A stretch of DNA of 64,000 nucleotides from Marsupella aquatica (GCA_973895155.1 OZ316895.1:17484001-17548000); one strand, 5' to 3'; positions 47,994 to 60,392 are shown, counted from the stretch's first letter. Notes: generated by a model not told the origin, from the sequence alone. Numbers and translations: made by a program.

Positions 47994-50593
47994 GCTCAAT
48001 AACGCAACCTCTTGATCTGAAGTATTACATCTCCATAGCTGAATCTTATACTGGAAGTTAGACAACACCCATGCGAGAGTGAAATCTTCGCAAAATTGAA
48101 TGCAGTGATAAATGTATGAAACTTTTGTAAATAATGTGTTGACATGAACAAGTCAATTATTCTCGTCGAATTACACACACAGGATGGACTCGTTCGAATC
48201 TAATCTGACCTTGGATGATCTGATTTTCATTACAATTCTATTATAGTCCGTTTTCCAGAGCGAAATGTATTTCGAAACGTAGACTTGTTGAAGATGTACT
48301 TTGTCAGCAGGTGTAAGCAGAGAGGCTCGGATACAATTGTGATTTTATCATCGGAACTACCCACAGCTTCAGCTGGAATTGCTCGGTAGGTTGGAAAAAT
48401 TGAACTTTTTGGACTTTTTCTAGGGTTGTGCGGGAACGGTCGAGAAAGAATCTATCAATGAAGCTTTCCTTACTAAAATGGATTTCTTCGTTGTACTACA
48501 AATCACTTCCCTACTGGCTTGGACGACATACATAAGGGACTGTGGCTGTCTTAAAGCTCTACAGTGGCTCTTTCTCTTACACAAGAGCTGCCTGACTCCC
48601 GGAGAGTTTTGACGGTTTGTCCAAAATGACTCAGTCGGAGTTAATAGCACTGCCTTAGGCATTTGGGAACCTATCGACCCTATGAGACTTGCTCCAGAAC
48701 AAGGGCCAGAGTAAATTACTCCCCTTGAGCCCCCACTCCCGCTTCTGGGGCGGGTTGCTCATGCCAGTGTTGAGGCGAAGAGAGGACGCTCAAGCCACAG
48801 ACTCTGCAACGATAATAGCCGTAGAAGGATCGAGAGTACAGCAGCAACAAGGCCCCTCCTATGAAGACAATGTTGATAATAGCTAATCGATCGGTCTGTC
48901 ATGAGCCCCTGAGTGCACAATCGATGATTACAAGTCCTTAGGTGCCAATAGAAAGAGCTATTCTTGTAAACGTTGATCATTTACTCTGAGACCCACAACA
49001 CAATTATCCATGCACAATGGCCACCATTGTGTTCATGGGAGGGAGGGGTTTCGGCCCCTTGCCTTGCGATACTCGTAGCCCTTCTGAGGCAATTATGACT
49101 GTATCATCAAAGGGTCACTCCCCTTTGACTCAATCATGGCCTAAGCAACGTGCCCCGGAAGTGGTAGTGGTGGCTCCCTCAACCCGCTGGCCCGGAGAAG
49201 CTGGCTCTGGCCCTCATCTCCAACAACATGAAACTCATTCCACTTTAAGGTTAGGAACTGTGTTTGCAGTCATCCTAGGATTATGGTGCAGATTTGTGCA
49301 CAATTCCGTGGGCTTCGAAGGCTAAAGAAAACAAATAGATGTCTGCGTTCGAGAATGAATCCAGAAACCTGCGCTGGAAATGACTTGACCAAAACTTTGT
49401 AAATTGAGTGCTTCAGAATGTGTACATGAAGATAAGAACCAGTGATGACAAGTGGAGTTTTACACATGTTTTCATGAGAATCTAGTTTTAACATCGGCCT
49501 GCTATAACATCCAGTTCCTACTTGACAAATGAATTCAGACATTTTGACTGTCTTGGACTTTTCTGCCCAACATTGCCTAGATTCTTTTTGCTAACATTCT
49601 CTACCACGGGTCACAAACCTTCAGGAGTGTTCCTGCAGCATGTTTAATCTACTACCACTAATAAATCTTCTTCCGACGTCTACAAATACAATCTCCAGTT
49701 GAAATGCTTATATTGCAGGGCAAGCTCCGTTAGCCACACTCACAAATGACGATCAACACATAACCGGGACAGACTAACATTACGAACGTCCCAGTTAGGA
49801 AAGGGAAGTTATTTTGGACGAAGGAGTATCTCTGTTCCAAGTTACAACCTTCAGTGAGGAGCGACAAGGCTTTCAATTAAGATGTGAAGCTGCAGTGGCC
49901 ACGAAGCGTTTTGCCAGAATGATAACCAGCAAGTTACCACTGCAATTCAAAAGGCAAAACCCAGGCCTTACACCGACAGTCTCCCTTTATTCGAGGAACT
50001 CTGCATCTATCATCCGAAAATGTCCAACTGATGAATGTTGCGGGACAATTCGTAGATGTGGCCATGGCATTGCCTCCACGTATAGCCAATAAAATGATTG
50101 CTTCCTAGTTGCAGCCTTTCGAGAAAGGTTCTCTAACTTACTCGAAAAAGAAAGTGGCATTTACACCAGACACATTCACAAGTACCTCCACAATGTACAA
50201 AACAGTAGCTGAGAAAACTCAGCTAGTTGGGAAACATACGGCAGCAATGCTCGAGAGAACGTATTCCCAAGGTGGACATTTGAAAGTCATTGAATTGCCG
50301 AAATTTGGTCACGAAATTTAAAAATCACAGTGCATGGCCTGGCAGAACGCCACACTGTGACCTTGCTTTCCATTCAATAAAATGGAATTGGGCATAAATT
50401 CACTGCACAGAAACCCTGAACTGGCAAGAAGCACAACTTGCAAGAGCTGGGAGTCCACAGAAAGCCCGAGAATAGACCTTTACATTACTAAAGAAAAAAG
50501 TTCCCTAATCCACCCACATATGCATTGCACTGCCAATGAATGTTGGAGAAAGAAAATGCAGATTATAGGATGACTGTTCAGTATGGGGTCTCG
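47994..50593. other. Interval between the PDH and rhodanese genes
   Basis: It begins with the PDH 3' flank and ends with the 3' flank of the minus-strand rhodanese gene, so the two genes converge here. Small open frames (48420-48662, 49017-49325, 49814-50092, 50109-50321) show no known motif. No clear repeat. Confidence 0.45.
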
Positions 50594-51397
50594 CTATGTT
50601 TTGAAGAATAGTTCATTGGCTTGATCAGGGAAGAACTGCAAGAAGAGGAAAGCTAACACGAGAATTGTACCAAGAATGACAGAGAACTTTCCCTGGACAG
50701 TCACCAGTCCACCTTTGCCTCCATCTTTGAGCTCAACTTCACCATTCTTCGGGAAAAGACCTGGTGGCACACTTTGCAATCCCGTCGAAATATACGCAAG
50801 ATTTTGGTACCCCAGTTCCTGTAATCTGTCGCTTGCGTAGCCAGACCTGAGACCCTCGTTGCAGACCAGAAGAAGCTTGCTATCCTTCCGGAACTCTTTT
50901 GTGACTTGAGAATTGAATTCAGGGTTCTGTTTGGTGAATGCAAGGCCGTAAAAGAGGCCGGAAAAACCATTATGCAATTGCCTGTTGACAATAGTACCAA
51001 TGTCCATGTCCTCGTTCTTAATGAAGTAGGGGATATGGACAGCGGTGGGGATATGACTGCGCTCGTACTGAACCTGATCCCGGATGTCCACGATCGTGTA
51101 CCCCTCTTCATCAACTAATTTCTTCGCCTCTTCAGCATTCACATATTGGACCTCCGCAACTGCCTGACCTGCCACCAAACTTACGCTTCCCCTCTGGCTG
51201 CTCCCTCCAATCCTTTCGACCTCCTGCCTCACGACTCTTTGAAACGGACTGCCTTGCAACGAAGGGCTTCGTGAGAATCTCCCAGATCCTTTCAACCCAC
51301 ATCTTCTAGAGCTGCTTCGATGAGTGTTGGACGCCGGAGGCAATGCTGGCAGCGAGGCCACATTGCCACACAACCTGAACGAAGTGGAGGTCGCCAT
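50594..51397 (-). CDS. Rhodanese-like domain protein, chloroplast (STR9-like)
   Basis: A single-exon protein of 267 residues matching Arabidopsis rhodanese-like protein 9 across its length. Residues ~1-80 are Ser/Arg-rich and fit a plastid transit peptide. The rhodanese fold begins at VQYVNAEEAKKLVDEEGYTI and includes IVDIRDQVQYERSHI and IGTIVNRQLHNGFSGLFYGL. The active-site loop LLVCNEGLRSGYAS keeps the catalytic Cys. The C terminus GLVTVQGKFSVILGT plus a hydrophobic span and FFPDQANELF suggests one membrane anchor, probably in the thylakoid or envelope. Rhodaneses carry sulfur as a Cys persulfide; the acceptor of this plant group is unsettled. The same frame continues upstream to 51433 without an ATG, so 51397 (MATSTSF) is chosen as start. 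Confidence 0.9.
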   Translation of the reverse strand: MATSTSFRLCGNVASLPALPPASNTHRSSSRRCGLKGSGRFSRSPSLQGSPFQRVVRQEVERIGGSSQRGSVSLVAGQAVAEVQYVNAEEAKKLVDEEGYTIVDIRDQVQYERSHIPTAVHIPYFIKNEDMDIGTIVNRQLHNGFSGLFYGLAFTKQNPEFNSQVTKEFRKDSKLLLVCNEGLRSGYASDRLQELGYQNLAYISTGLQSVPPGLFPKNGEVELKDGGKGGLVTVQGKFSVILGTILVLAFLFLQFFPDQANELFFKT

Positions 51398-53500
51398 CGA
51401 TGGATGGCGACTCAATACACTGACCACACTCAAATCACACTACTCCACAACTCAACTAGCTGCTTGGGGGCTCTCTTCACTTGAAATCCAATCGAAGAAC
51501 GAGCTGAGTACCAAGTAAAAGGTCCTCCAGACGAACAATCTCCTCTCGACTATGAAGTCCTCCGAATTCATACAAGCAGTCTTTCAGGATTAGCCTCAGT
51601 AGCGGAACCCATGCTTTGAACTCAATCAAATTCTCCACCAGCAATCTCCACAGCTCGGATCAGACTAGTGCCATGGTTTTGCCTGGCGGAACGATGGGAT
51701 TTGGGTGTAATAAGCCCGACCAATGAGAAGAGTGGCATAGTGAGGGTCAGACTGATAGTCATTGAGAGCAGTTTGTTCACACTTTCTCGAATCGCAGACT
51801 ACCGCAAACGGGATAACTTTGAATTGAGGAAGATCCATTACGACCAGTGTCTGTCTGGAGCTGGAATTTGCCGAGAATGTGGTTACACCTTCATCGTCAT
51901 GTAAAGAGGTCAGCGAGGACATACCGGAAGATCTAACGGGAGTGGGAAGTCCGATGCTTTGGAATTTTGAGATCGGACCGTCCAATGTCTGCTGCGGTTG
52001 TAGATAAGGTGAACAGATTACTCATAGGAGCACTGAACGTGGTCAAGTTTGTCAAGGATTAGTTTGGTACTTTGGTCACCCGAGTTCAATCCCTGTGGAC
52101 GCATATATATATTTCAGGTGTTGCGTTTTTTTCTTTCCTTTCGGGGGAGAAAGGTGTAGGGTAGCCAAGACCTCTAGGAGGTTATAGCCTGTCAGGGGGT
52201 TAGAGGCTCTAAGTCCAGTGGGGAATGGAGGAAATAGCTCAGATAGGGGGGACTGGTTAGCAAGAATAGACTTGGAATTAAGGAGTTGCAGTCCTATCTC
52301 CACCAATAACATGGATTAATCTGGTAATCCCCAGGCGAGGTTATCGCCCATAACCTTCAATAAAAATAGAAAGGAGAATTCACAAAGAGAAAAACCCACC
52401 AAACTTAGTGTTACTTTGGACTCAAAAACACTTTTTACTAGTACTTTGAATTATAACCTAACACTGCTCTTGCCTCCCCACCACTCTCAATTTTGCCCAA
52501 AATTACCGCATCCTCATCCAGGACATAGTTATGATCACCCTAAATAATATTTGTTCTCTGGGCATACTCCTGTCCCACCTTGCCATTGACCACCTACCCT
52601 TGGCTCACCCTTGCCCATCACCCTAGGCCTGCCTTGCTCCTGACCACCCACACACCCTAAACTATCCTCATACTTGCTTGCCTTTGCTTCCCAACTTGCC
52701 TTGGCCCCTTACAACCAGCCAACCTTATCCCTAAAAACGAACAGCAACATTTTGGGTTTGCCAAGTCCTCACCAGGGACCAATCATGCCATCATCCTTCC
52801 ACATAAGCCTTGCCCGTTTAGCTTGCTCGTGATACCAGCCATTTTTTTGTGGGCAAAAATTAGCCAAACACATACCTAAAAAAAAAGCAGGCAGCTAATG
52901 ATACTTAAGCTGAAATTTTAAAAATTCTGATTCATTTGCCACCACCTAAAGCACTATGAGGGAGTGTTAGCCAGGAAATACTCTACAATACTTAAAACTT
53001 ACTCCATCCAGACCTGTGCTTGTCTGTAGGGTAAAACAGTAGCCACCTTGACTAATGTTTAAAATTAAGAAAGAAAAAAAATTGGCTGCCTGATACCCTA
53101 CCCTTGCTCATCGTTTCCCCCCAGTTGGCCCAAACCATCCTCACTTGTGCCCACCGCCCTAGAGGCACCTTACTTTTGACTGCCCAGGGCATTGCCCTCA
53201 TCCTTGTCCACCCTTGCTGCCATTTCAACCACTTTTGATCACTCTCCTCCAATTCAAACCCACCTCTCCCAACCATCTCTACCCTTGCCCACTCGCTTGC
53301 TTTGCTGCCACAAACTGCTATCACCCTTGCTTGACCTCACTCTTGCATATGTACTTGAATTGGCATCACCCTCACCTAATTTAGAGCGACTGGCAATGTA
53401 GATGCATATTAATGCCAAAATCTGTACGGTTAGAGAGACCACTACCCGCAGATTTGCCCGACCTTAGTACTGATATAATTACACAAAATGAGACTTCACT
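51398..53500. other. Gene-free interval
   Basis: The first part is the likely promoter of the rhodanese gene. Around 52075-52090 'cgagttcaatccc' resembles a pol III B box and is followed by a T-rich tract (52125-52140), so a SINE fragment is possible but weak. 52450-53350 is C-rich on the plus strand with many 'ttgccc' and 'cacccttgc' phrases. No coding family recognised. Confidence 0.4.
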
Positions 53501-53512
53501 TCTATGCAACAG

Positions 53513-53600
53513 ATGCTGGCTCAGTGGTATACAAGCAAAGTTGGGCACCAACAGGTGCAGGGTTTGAATCCTGCCAAACACGCCACTTTGCTTTTGAAAC
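53513..53600 (+). mobile_element. tRNA-derived SINE head or tRNA pseudogene
   Basis: TGGCTCAGTGG (53517-53527) fits the pol III A box TRGYNNARNGG, and GGTTTGAATCC (53561-53571) fits the B box, 34 bp apart as in tRNAs. The B box sits in a perfect 5-bp T stem GCAGG/CCTGC (53557-53561, 53570-53574). No acceptor stem can be formed between 5' and 3' ends, so it is not a working tRNA. The body continues without a clear tail. Confidence 0.55.
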
Positions 53601-55560
53601 AAACCCCACCCAAAAGTGGGGTTCATTCAGTTCTTTTGACACTTCAGAAAAAATATGTAATCACGCATTTTCTCGGGCAGCAGACGGGGATGGCCACGGG
53701 CAAGGAGCGTGCGAGGCTCATTAAAGAGCCTCGATATTGTCATTCAACCTGAATCTCACCTAGCGCACCTTGCTTGTCCACACTTTTGCCCATAAATATT
53801 CCAGATGAAAGTTTGCTTTCACACTATGGATTTCAGTGAGCCTTGTATTAATCATGTGCATACTTCCAAAGCAAATTATTCTGTTTCTCTCACAAAAACA
53901 TTATTTGAGCAGATTCCCACTTTGTGAAACCAAGTGGATTTTCTTAAGCCGCCTAACAGTATAGATGGAGGTATTGAACTCCTACCAGATACTAAGGTAT
54001 AAAGGCAAGATTAATGGAGATTGAAATCATCTGTATGTATGGTAACTATTTTCACCCAGATAATATATATATATATGTCTGGTGGTCCGGCAGTTTGGGG
54101 AAATGGTGAGAAAATTATATTCCAAACTATCATGACAGCCTGAGAATTTTTCTATCATGAGGCAAAATGACCAGAAAATGGTGTTAATTGTTGAGATTGG
54201 TTGTGAACACATGTTTTGGCTTGGCATAAACAAAATCAGCTTTTAAGTACATTGCCACTAAGGATGATTGATTTTATAATACAGTCACTATTTGTGTCAT
54301 TTGTATTTACAAATATGCCAAGTGTTCTTATGTAGCTCCTCTGGTTACATTGGTGAACTTGTCATCCATATACAGAATCGTGTTATATTTGGAAATACAA
54401 TTAAAACTGTGGCAGTATTGTCAATTAGAATATCTTTAGTGGCAAGTACTTAAAAGCTAATCAAAATATGTGAAAATTTGACTCAGAAAACTGTTTGCCT
54501 GGAAGCCTGTAAAATAACTTTTTACAATCAAGAACCACTAACAGAATTTCTGCTTGGTATGTCTAGCAAAGCATGCGAAGATTGAAGGTAATCACTTTTG
54601 GGAATTTGGAATAGTGAACCAAGTTACTGGTTAAATTAAATTCTGGAATTGAGAGCCACAAACTACAGTAGGTTACCATTAAACTGCCATTGTCCAGCAG
54701 GTTTGGGAAAGACAAAAAAAATTGCATTTTTAAATTTTCTTAAGAACATTATTGACTACTTTTGATAACTTGAATCCATTAAATTTTAGTTAGGGGACAG
54801 CAGTGGTTTAAAGAATATAACATTTTGCAACTGAGAATTGCAAACCAGATTACCCCTACAAATCAAAGAAAACAACTTGCATTTGAGAGTTGCCAACCCT
54901 CACATGAACCTCCAACCAGGTTTCACATAAAAATAAAAGAAAACAGCTTTTTACATTCTGTCTCCCAAACTACCCCATATTACTAACTTGCCGTCCAAAC
55001 TAAATTATTATCAACCTGCCCCCCATTTTGCATTTGGGTTAGTATTAACTCATATATTGGTTCCAGTTGCCATGTGACAACTATTGGCCGCCTTAACCCT
55101 GCCGTGACCCCCTCGCCTTCCTTCCCCTCCCCCTTTGCAGGGAACAGCTGTAGGTCCAGGAGATAAAAAAACATGCTTCTCCCTCCCTCACAATACCCGA
55201 ACACTGTCGGCGCTCAAGTCTATCAGGAAAAAGCAGTGGGGAAGGGGCATTGTGAGGGGTTAAGGCTAGGCAATAGCAAGCCACCATATGGAAACTGGAA
55301 CCCATATAAGAGTTAATACTCATATACTCAATGGGGGACGGGTTGATAAATAATTTTGTTTCCAGACCATGTTAGTAATGTGGGGTAGTTTAGGTAGTTT
55401 AGGGGACAGGTTAGTAGAAAGCTCTAAAGAAAAATACCTTTTAGTGATTGACGAAGGCGAACCTTGGTTCCTACTAAATTGGTACTGTAAGTAAACCCGC
55501 AGAGCGACGGCCGTTTTTGTCGCTTGGAGAAAAGCCATTACTCCGCCCCTAAACCCTGCT
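53601..55560. other. Gene-free A/T-rich interval
   Basis: No gene recognised. It contains a TA microsatellite (about 54061-54076) and many poly-A and poly-T runs. A roughly 240-bp inverted relation is suggested by 'ggttccagttgccatgtgac' near 55060 and 'atatggaaactggaacccat' near 55286, with further matching phrases around 'ggtttaccccac/gtggggtag'-type ends, so 54.96-55.40 kb may be a fold-back element. Confidence 0.4.
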
Positions 55561-55981
55561 TCGAGGGTTTGAGGGTTTGAGGCTTCTCGACCTAGATGCT
55601 TACGTACACAACAAGCACTTGCACCATCATCATCTCCCTGAGCCGGTGCTTTTCATTCGTTTCGAGGACATCGAATCGAGGCCATCTAGCGAAGCCCTAG
55701 ATCGAAATCGTTTCTTCAGCAGAAGCGGCCCCTTCGCGCCGCTCTTCCGCCCCGACGTTTGATCCGCGCGCTCAGGGTCTCAGTACTGTTGCGGTACGCT
55801 TTGGGATTCTTCTTTCTTCACTGCTCTCGAGTTCTTCTCGTCATTTCTGCTCGAGACAGCTCAGGGATTCCTTAAGCTTTTGTGTGTGTTTCGCTCGCTC
55901 GAATCTGTTGCCGGTGACGTTTGGTGGTGTGTTTAGGGCCCCGGTCTCCTCGCTTGGAGATTTTTTTCGTCGTGAGCAGCG
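55561..55981 (+). promoter_or_regulatory. GC-rich leader of the RNA-binding protein gene
   Basis: The sequence turns GC-rich at about 55500 and stays so into the coding region, as in CpG-rich housekeeping promoters. 'cctaaaccctgc' at 55549 and repeated 'gagggtttga' at 55563-55580 resemble telo-box elements (AAACCCTA), often found 5' of plant genes for RNA handling. The transcription start is not fixed; the extent given is approximate. Confidence 0.4.
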
Positions 55982-56452
55982 ATGGCGTTTTTCGGGAAGC
56001 TCGGTCGATCCCTTGTCGCGAGGGCGGGAAGCAATGTGCTGAGCACACCTTTGCGGGTGGAGCCTGTAGTGGCTGGCGCCGTTCCGGCCGTCTTTGTCAT
56101 GCTCAACCGTGGTATGGCGTCCGCGAAGCTCTTTATCGGCGGGCTTTCTTGGGGAACAGACGAGAAGACGTTGAGAGACGCATTTGCCTCGTTCGGGGAA
56201 GTGACGGATTGTAGAATTATCACTGACAGAGATACTGGCAGATCTAGGGGTTTTGGTTTTGTGAGCTTCAATTCCGAAGGAGAGGCTCAAGCTGCTCTGC
56301 AGGAGATGGACGGACGTGATCTGGCCGGTAGGACGATCAGAGTTGACTATGCTACTGATAGATCTCCAGCTGGTGGATTTACCCCTAGAGGTCCTCCAAG
56401 AACTGGTGGGGGTGCCTTTGGTGCCGGCGGCGGTGGTGGCGGCGGCTGGTGA
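55982..56452 (+). CDS. Glycine-rich RNA-binding protein, mitochondrial type
   Basis: A single-exon protein of 156 residues. Residues ~1-45 form a basic amphipathic N terminus (MAFFGKLGRSLVARAG) typical of a mitochondrial presequence. One RRM follows, with RNP2 LFIGGL and RNP1 RGFGFVSF, then a short glycine tail (GAGGGGGGGW). The opening MAFFxKLG and SxKLFIGGLSWGTD match plant mitochondrial GR-RBP proteins (AtGRP2 type), whose members bind organelle RNA and are linked to cold responses and RNA editing. The glycine tail is much shorter than in Arabidopsis GRP2. Antisense frames over the same bases are composition shadows. Confidence 0.94.
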   Translation: MAFFGKLGRSLVARAGSNVLSTPLRVEPVVAGAVPAVFVMLNRGMASAKLFIGGLSWGTDEKTLRDAFASFGEVTDCRIITDRDTGRSRGFGFVSFNSEGEAQAALQEMDGRDLAGRTIRVDYATDRSPAGGFTPRGPPRTGGGAFGAGGGGGGGW

Positions 56453-58140
56453 TCCTGTCGAGCAGCACAATCAAGTTTGGAGCAGATCGACTAGGCTATC
56501 GAATTGAGGAGCGGCCGTGTTTTCCCGCTGTTTGTGGTGAACATCAAAAAATTTCGAAGTGTCTTTGCGGATCACCGGGTAAAGTTCAGCAGTGCACTAT
56601 TTTGCAGCTGTGAGAGTACTGAGGATGTCTGTGTTTGTCATGTTACTGTCGAATGGCGTGGCACAGATGTCCAAAAATATTGAAGCAGCTGATTCTCTTG
56701 CAAGTCAGGTTCTACGCTCCTGCTCATACGATATCTCTTCGTTGGGATGAGAAGCAGGGGGCTCGGTGAGTTCATTCGCGGTGAGATGGAGCGTTGCTAT
56801 TGTCTGGGGGATTGTAGTTACTTGCACCCTATTTTTGTGGATCGGTTCTCAGACATTGTGAGCGTTGCTTCAGGTATGAGCGGTAGATATTAATGAGAAC
56901 TTAGCAGATATTGTTGAGAATGGTAGACTTTAGTGAGAACGTGGTAAGGTGAACCCTTTATTCCCGTGAACCGCTGTTCAATGTGTCATTGAAACTGCGG
57001 TGCACGGAATATGAGTAGAGAGAAAAACAAAATATATGGAGGACATGTGGCTCCTACACAGGCTGTTTCGCCCTTCACTTGTTCTAAATTTTTATTTTAA
57101 CTAAACGCAATCATTCTTTCAGCTTCGGTGTGAAATAGATATCGAAGGTGAGCAATGGTGACGTTGTTTCCTCAGTTCCTCGACAACTGAATCATCTCGA
57201 AACAGGAACTTTCTAGCCGAAGTGGCTTTTTTAACTTGAATACAGAAAATTTTTGAATTTTATATCTCAATCTTCTATCCTTGACGAAGTCGTGGGATCT
57301 CTCACTACGTTATCTCTCACATTTTTGGAGTTTTGAATTGTTCTTTACATTGGGACATTCACTATATTTCTTACGTTGTGCGTTTTAGGTTTCTGTAGCC
57401 ATCATGTGAACTTTGGCTACTGATTACTGGCTAGCATTTGACGCACTCAGGGTTTAAGTTTTCCGACCATACGTTGGCTCGCATTTAGATGTAGTGACCG
57501 CTTTGGCTGCGCTCGATGGAACGTAGGCTGCTCATCTCAATACCTAGGTCTTTCAATTTTACAACCGTTAGGCTGTCTGACGGACTGGGTTTAAGTCGCA
57601 AGCGATGTGTAGATTCTTTTCTGGAAGCTTCTGGCCTGGTAGAGAGGGTGTTCGTTTCTACCCGACTATTCGCGTGTTTTTTCGGATTACAATGCTCGTC
57701 ATGATAATGACGAGCCCCCAAAGCAAAGTTATAAACTGCTGACACTGCTTTTTGGTCCAGTTCCGTATATGAGAGGGTGTCTCAGGACTCGCCCGAACCA
57801 GGATACTGTCTTTCAATAACTCAAAAGCTATGGGAGCCATCTTTGGTTCGTGGTTACTGAATGCAACTTAAGACTTAACTATGCTTCAACTTCATGTGCA
57901 AATCCAGAATTCCGGAATAGTGTGATTGAAGGTTATCCTGCAACTTCAGGTGCAATAGGGAATCTGTGGTTAAAGGTTTTGCGCCAAGGAAAACTGTGAT
58001 CAAAGGGTTTGCCCCAATGAAACTGTGATCAAAGGGTTTGTGCCAGACATGGGGATGATTGTTGCTTTGAGGTGTGGCCCTTATCAAGTCGGAAGGAAAA
58101 GTGATAGGCAATGACAGGCTGGCTGGGCTGTGATTGCTGC
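56453..58140. other. 3' flank of the RNA-binding protein gene and spacer
   Basis: The first few hundred bases should hold the 3' UTR. A ~30-bp near-repeat 'aaactgtgatcaaagggttt' occurs at about 57983 and 58019. No gene recognised in any frame. Confidence 0.4.
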
Positions 58141-58960
58141 ATTATGGGGCTGGTCAATACTACCTCCCATTTTTTAAATTCTTCCCATAACTAGAGTTGG
58201 TCAATACTACCTCCTATTTTTTAAATTCTTCCCATAACTAGTTACAAGATACATCACAAATCCATAATACTTCTTTAGGTCACTTTTAAATTACTCCCAT
58301 AACCAGAGTTACAGGATACATCACAAATCCATAATACTTCATTAGCTGGGTCCCAACCAGAGTTACAGGATATATCATAAATTTGGGTCCCTTTAAGTCT
58401 TTAAATTCCTCCCATAACCAGAGTTAAAGGATACATCACAAATCCATAATACTTCATTAGCTGGGTCCCAACCAGAGTTACAGGATATATCATAAATTTG
58501 GGTCCCTTTAAATTTCTCCCATAAGCAGAGTTACAGGATACATCACAAATCCATAATTCTTCATTAACTGGGTCCCAACCAGAGTTACAGGATATTTCAC
58601 AAATCCATAATACTTTGTTAACTGGGCCCAGAACCAGAGTTATTTATTTCATAAACTGGGTTCCATCACTTGCAATAGCCCAACTTTGAGATAACCAGAG
58701 TTACTGGATAGATCACAAATCCAAAACTTTAAGCAATAGCCCAATTTAGCCAGGGTTATAGGGTAGATCACAAATCCAAAACTTAAGCAATAGTCCAGCT
58801 TTGAGACTGCCTAATATTACATAACTTGATCACAAATCCACAACTTTAAGCAATTAGCTCAACTTTCAGCAATAGCCCAGCTTAAGTTATAGGATAGATC
58901 ACAAATCCATAACTTTAAGCAATAGCCCAACTTTGAGACTCCCTAATATTACAATTTGTG
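58140..58960. repeat. ~800-bp tandem array of ~50-60-bp units
   Basis: Units share 'aaccagagttacaggata', 'catcacaaatccataatact' and 'tcattagctgggtccc', with an alternate form 'tatcataaatttgggtccct'. At least ten units are visible. The last third changes to 'caatagcccaactttgaga' spacing. A first step 'agttggtcaatactacctcc' is duplicated at about 58150 and 58195. No coding potential. Confidence 0.9.
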
Positions 58961-58989
58961 GTAGCTCTTTTTTCCCATGGTGGCAATTC

Positions 58990-59395
58990 TGGCCGTTGCA
59001 GGTGTTAATTTTCCAGTCTTTTAGATCTCTCTCACACTAGGGAAATAAGGAGTATTTTTTTGGACTTTTAGATATCTTCTAACACTACAGAAATAAGGTA
59101 CTCCTCTTTTCTCCCATAATGTGAATCAGCTCTGGTCAGGATGTCACCTTTCCAGACTTCTAGATCTCTCCAAAAAGATGCTTAAACAAGGCCTAGAAAC
59201 CCTCGATCCACACCATCAATTCATACAATGGCTAACTATGGAGATGGTGGTCAGGGTGTCACTTTTCCAGACTTTTAGGTGTCTCCAAAAGGGCTCTTAA
59301 ACAAGGCCTGGAAACTCTCAATCCAAACGATCAATTCATATAATGGCTACGATCAATTCATAAAATGGCTAAGTACGGAGATGGTGCAGGGAGAT
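58990..59395. repeat. Tandem repeats with ~112-bp units
   Basis: 'tttccagactt(c/t)tag' followed by 'ctccaaaa', 'cttaaacaaggcct', 'gaaac(c/t)ctc' and 'atcaattcata' recurs near 59150 and 59263. 'tggctaactatggagatggt' and 'tggctaagtacggagatggt' close the units. Earlier diverged copies ('ttttagatctctc', 'acactagggaaataagg') lie at 59017-59100. Non-coding. Confidence 0.8.
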
Positions 59396-60392
59396 GTGTA
59401 GGCTGTCAGGAGATATCAAACATAGGATGGACGAAACCAGATTTCAAAATTTGATGATCATGGTGTGCCCTAGAACAGCCTATGGTTTTAAAGTTAGTGT
59501 GGGCGTTGTGCCTTGCATCCTGAAGATGTTCTTCTGAAGTTTCCATTGTGCAATTTTTCTGCTATTGCTATACATAAATCTCTTTAACTTGTACAAAAGT
59601 TTTTTGTGTTATTGAGATATGTAAATCACTGAAAGTTGGTGTCAAAATAGAGTTTTGTGTCATTGTTATTAATATACATAAATCTCTCAAAGATCCGTGA
59701 AAGAGATTGAATTATTAATTAAGATACATGAAATGAATAAAATTATGCAGAAAGAGCATTGTGCTGGAGTTTCCCTTGTGCACTAGTTTGTGATACATAA
59801 ATCTCTCTCTGATGTGTCACAAGAGGTTTTTTTGCAATGGAGATACATATATCTGGCCTAAGTTGCATTAAAGGTCGGAGACCATTGAACACTATAATGT
59901 CCCAAAATTACCCCAAAAAACAATTGATCATTTGTTTACAAGACAAGAAGAAAGCAAAATTTAATCATGACCCTTAACAAAAAAAACTATCTGTTTTGGC
60001 ACCATGAGATCCACCTATAGACATTATTCTATCCTAAATTCTACCTGAGACCCTTCATCAAAACCTAACTTTTTTATCAGCATCAGATCCATCTATACAC
60101 ACTCTCTTATCTTAAATGTCTGCCCAAGCTGCCTAAAGCTGCCCTAAATGAAAATAAGTTTAATTGAAAATAAAATTGAAAACTTTGAACACCCTACCTA
60201 CAGATTTCTTCATAACAAAACCAAAACAAAAAATTCCCTCCTATTGCATCACCACAATAATAATATTTTTCGAAACAATGTCAAAGTACGTAGTTACATT
60301 GTAATCCCTGGCTTCCGTGTGGGTTTCCATGCATATTATTTACTAGAGAAAATTTTCTGCACAACAACTTCCTTGGGGGGGGGGGGCTTCAT
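59396..60392. other. Gene-free A/T-rich interval
   Basis: No gene. 'gatacataaatctct' or a variant recurs at about 59570, 59680, 59791 and 59843, hinting at a decayed repeat. A G10-12 tract lies at 60375-60386 just before the MITE. Confidence 0.4.

Noticed and set aside
50109-50321. 70-codon plus frame with natural-looking composition
   Set aside because: It lies in the 3' flank of the rhodanese gene, has no known motif and no splice-linked partner.
51398-51433. Start of the rhodanese protein at 51433
   Set aside because: The codon is TTG; the first ATG of the frame is at 51397 and gives a normal transit peptide.
53513-53600. Functional tRNA gene
   Set aside because: A/B boxes and T stem are present but no acceptor stem pairs, and no anticodon arm is convincing.
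55841-56470. Minus-strand frame of 209 codons
   Set aside because: Antisense to the glycine-rich RNA-binding protein; held open by high GC content.
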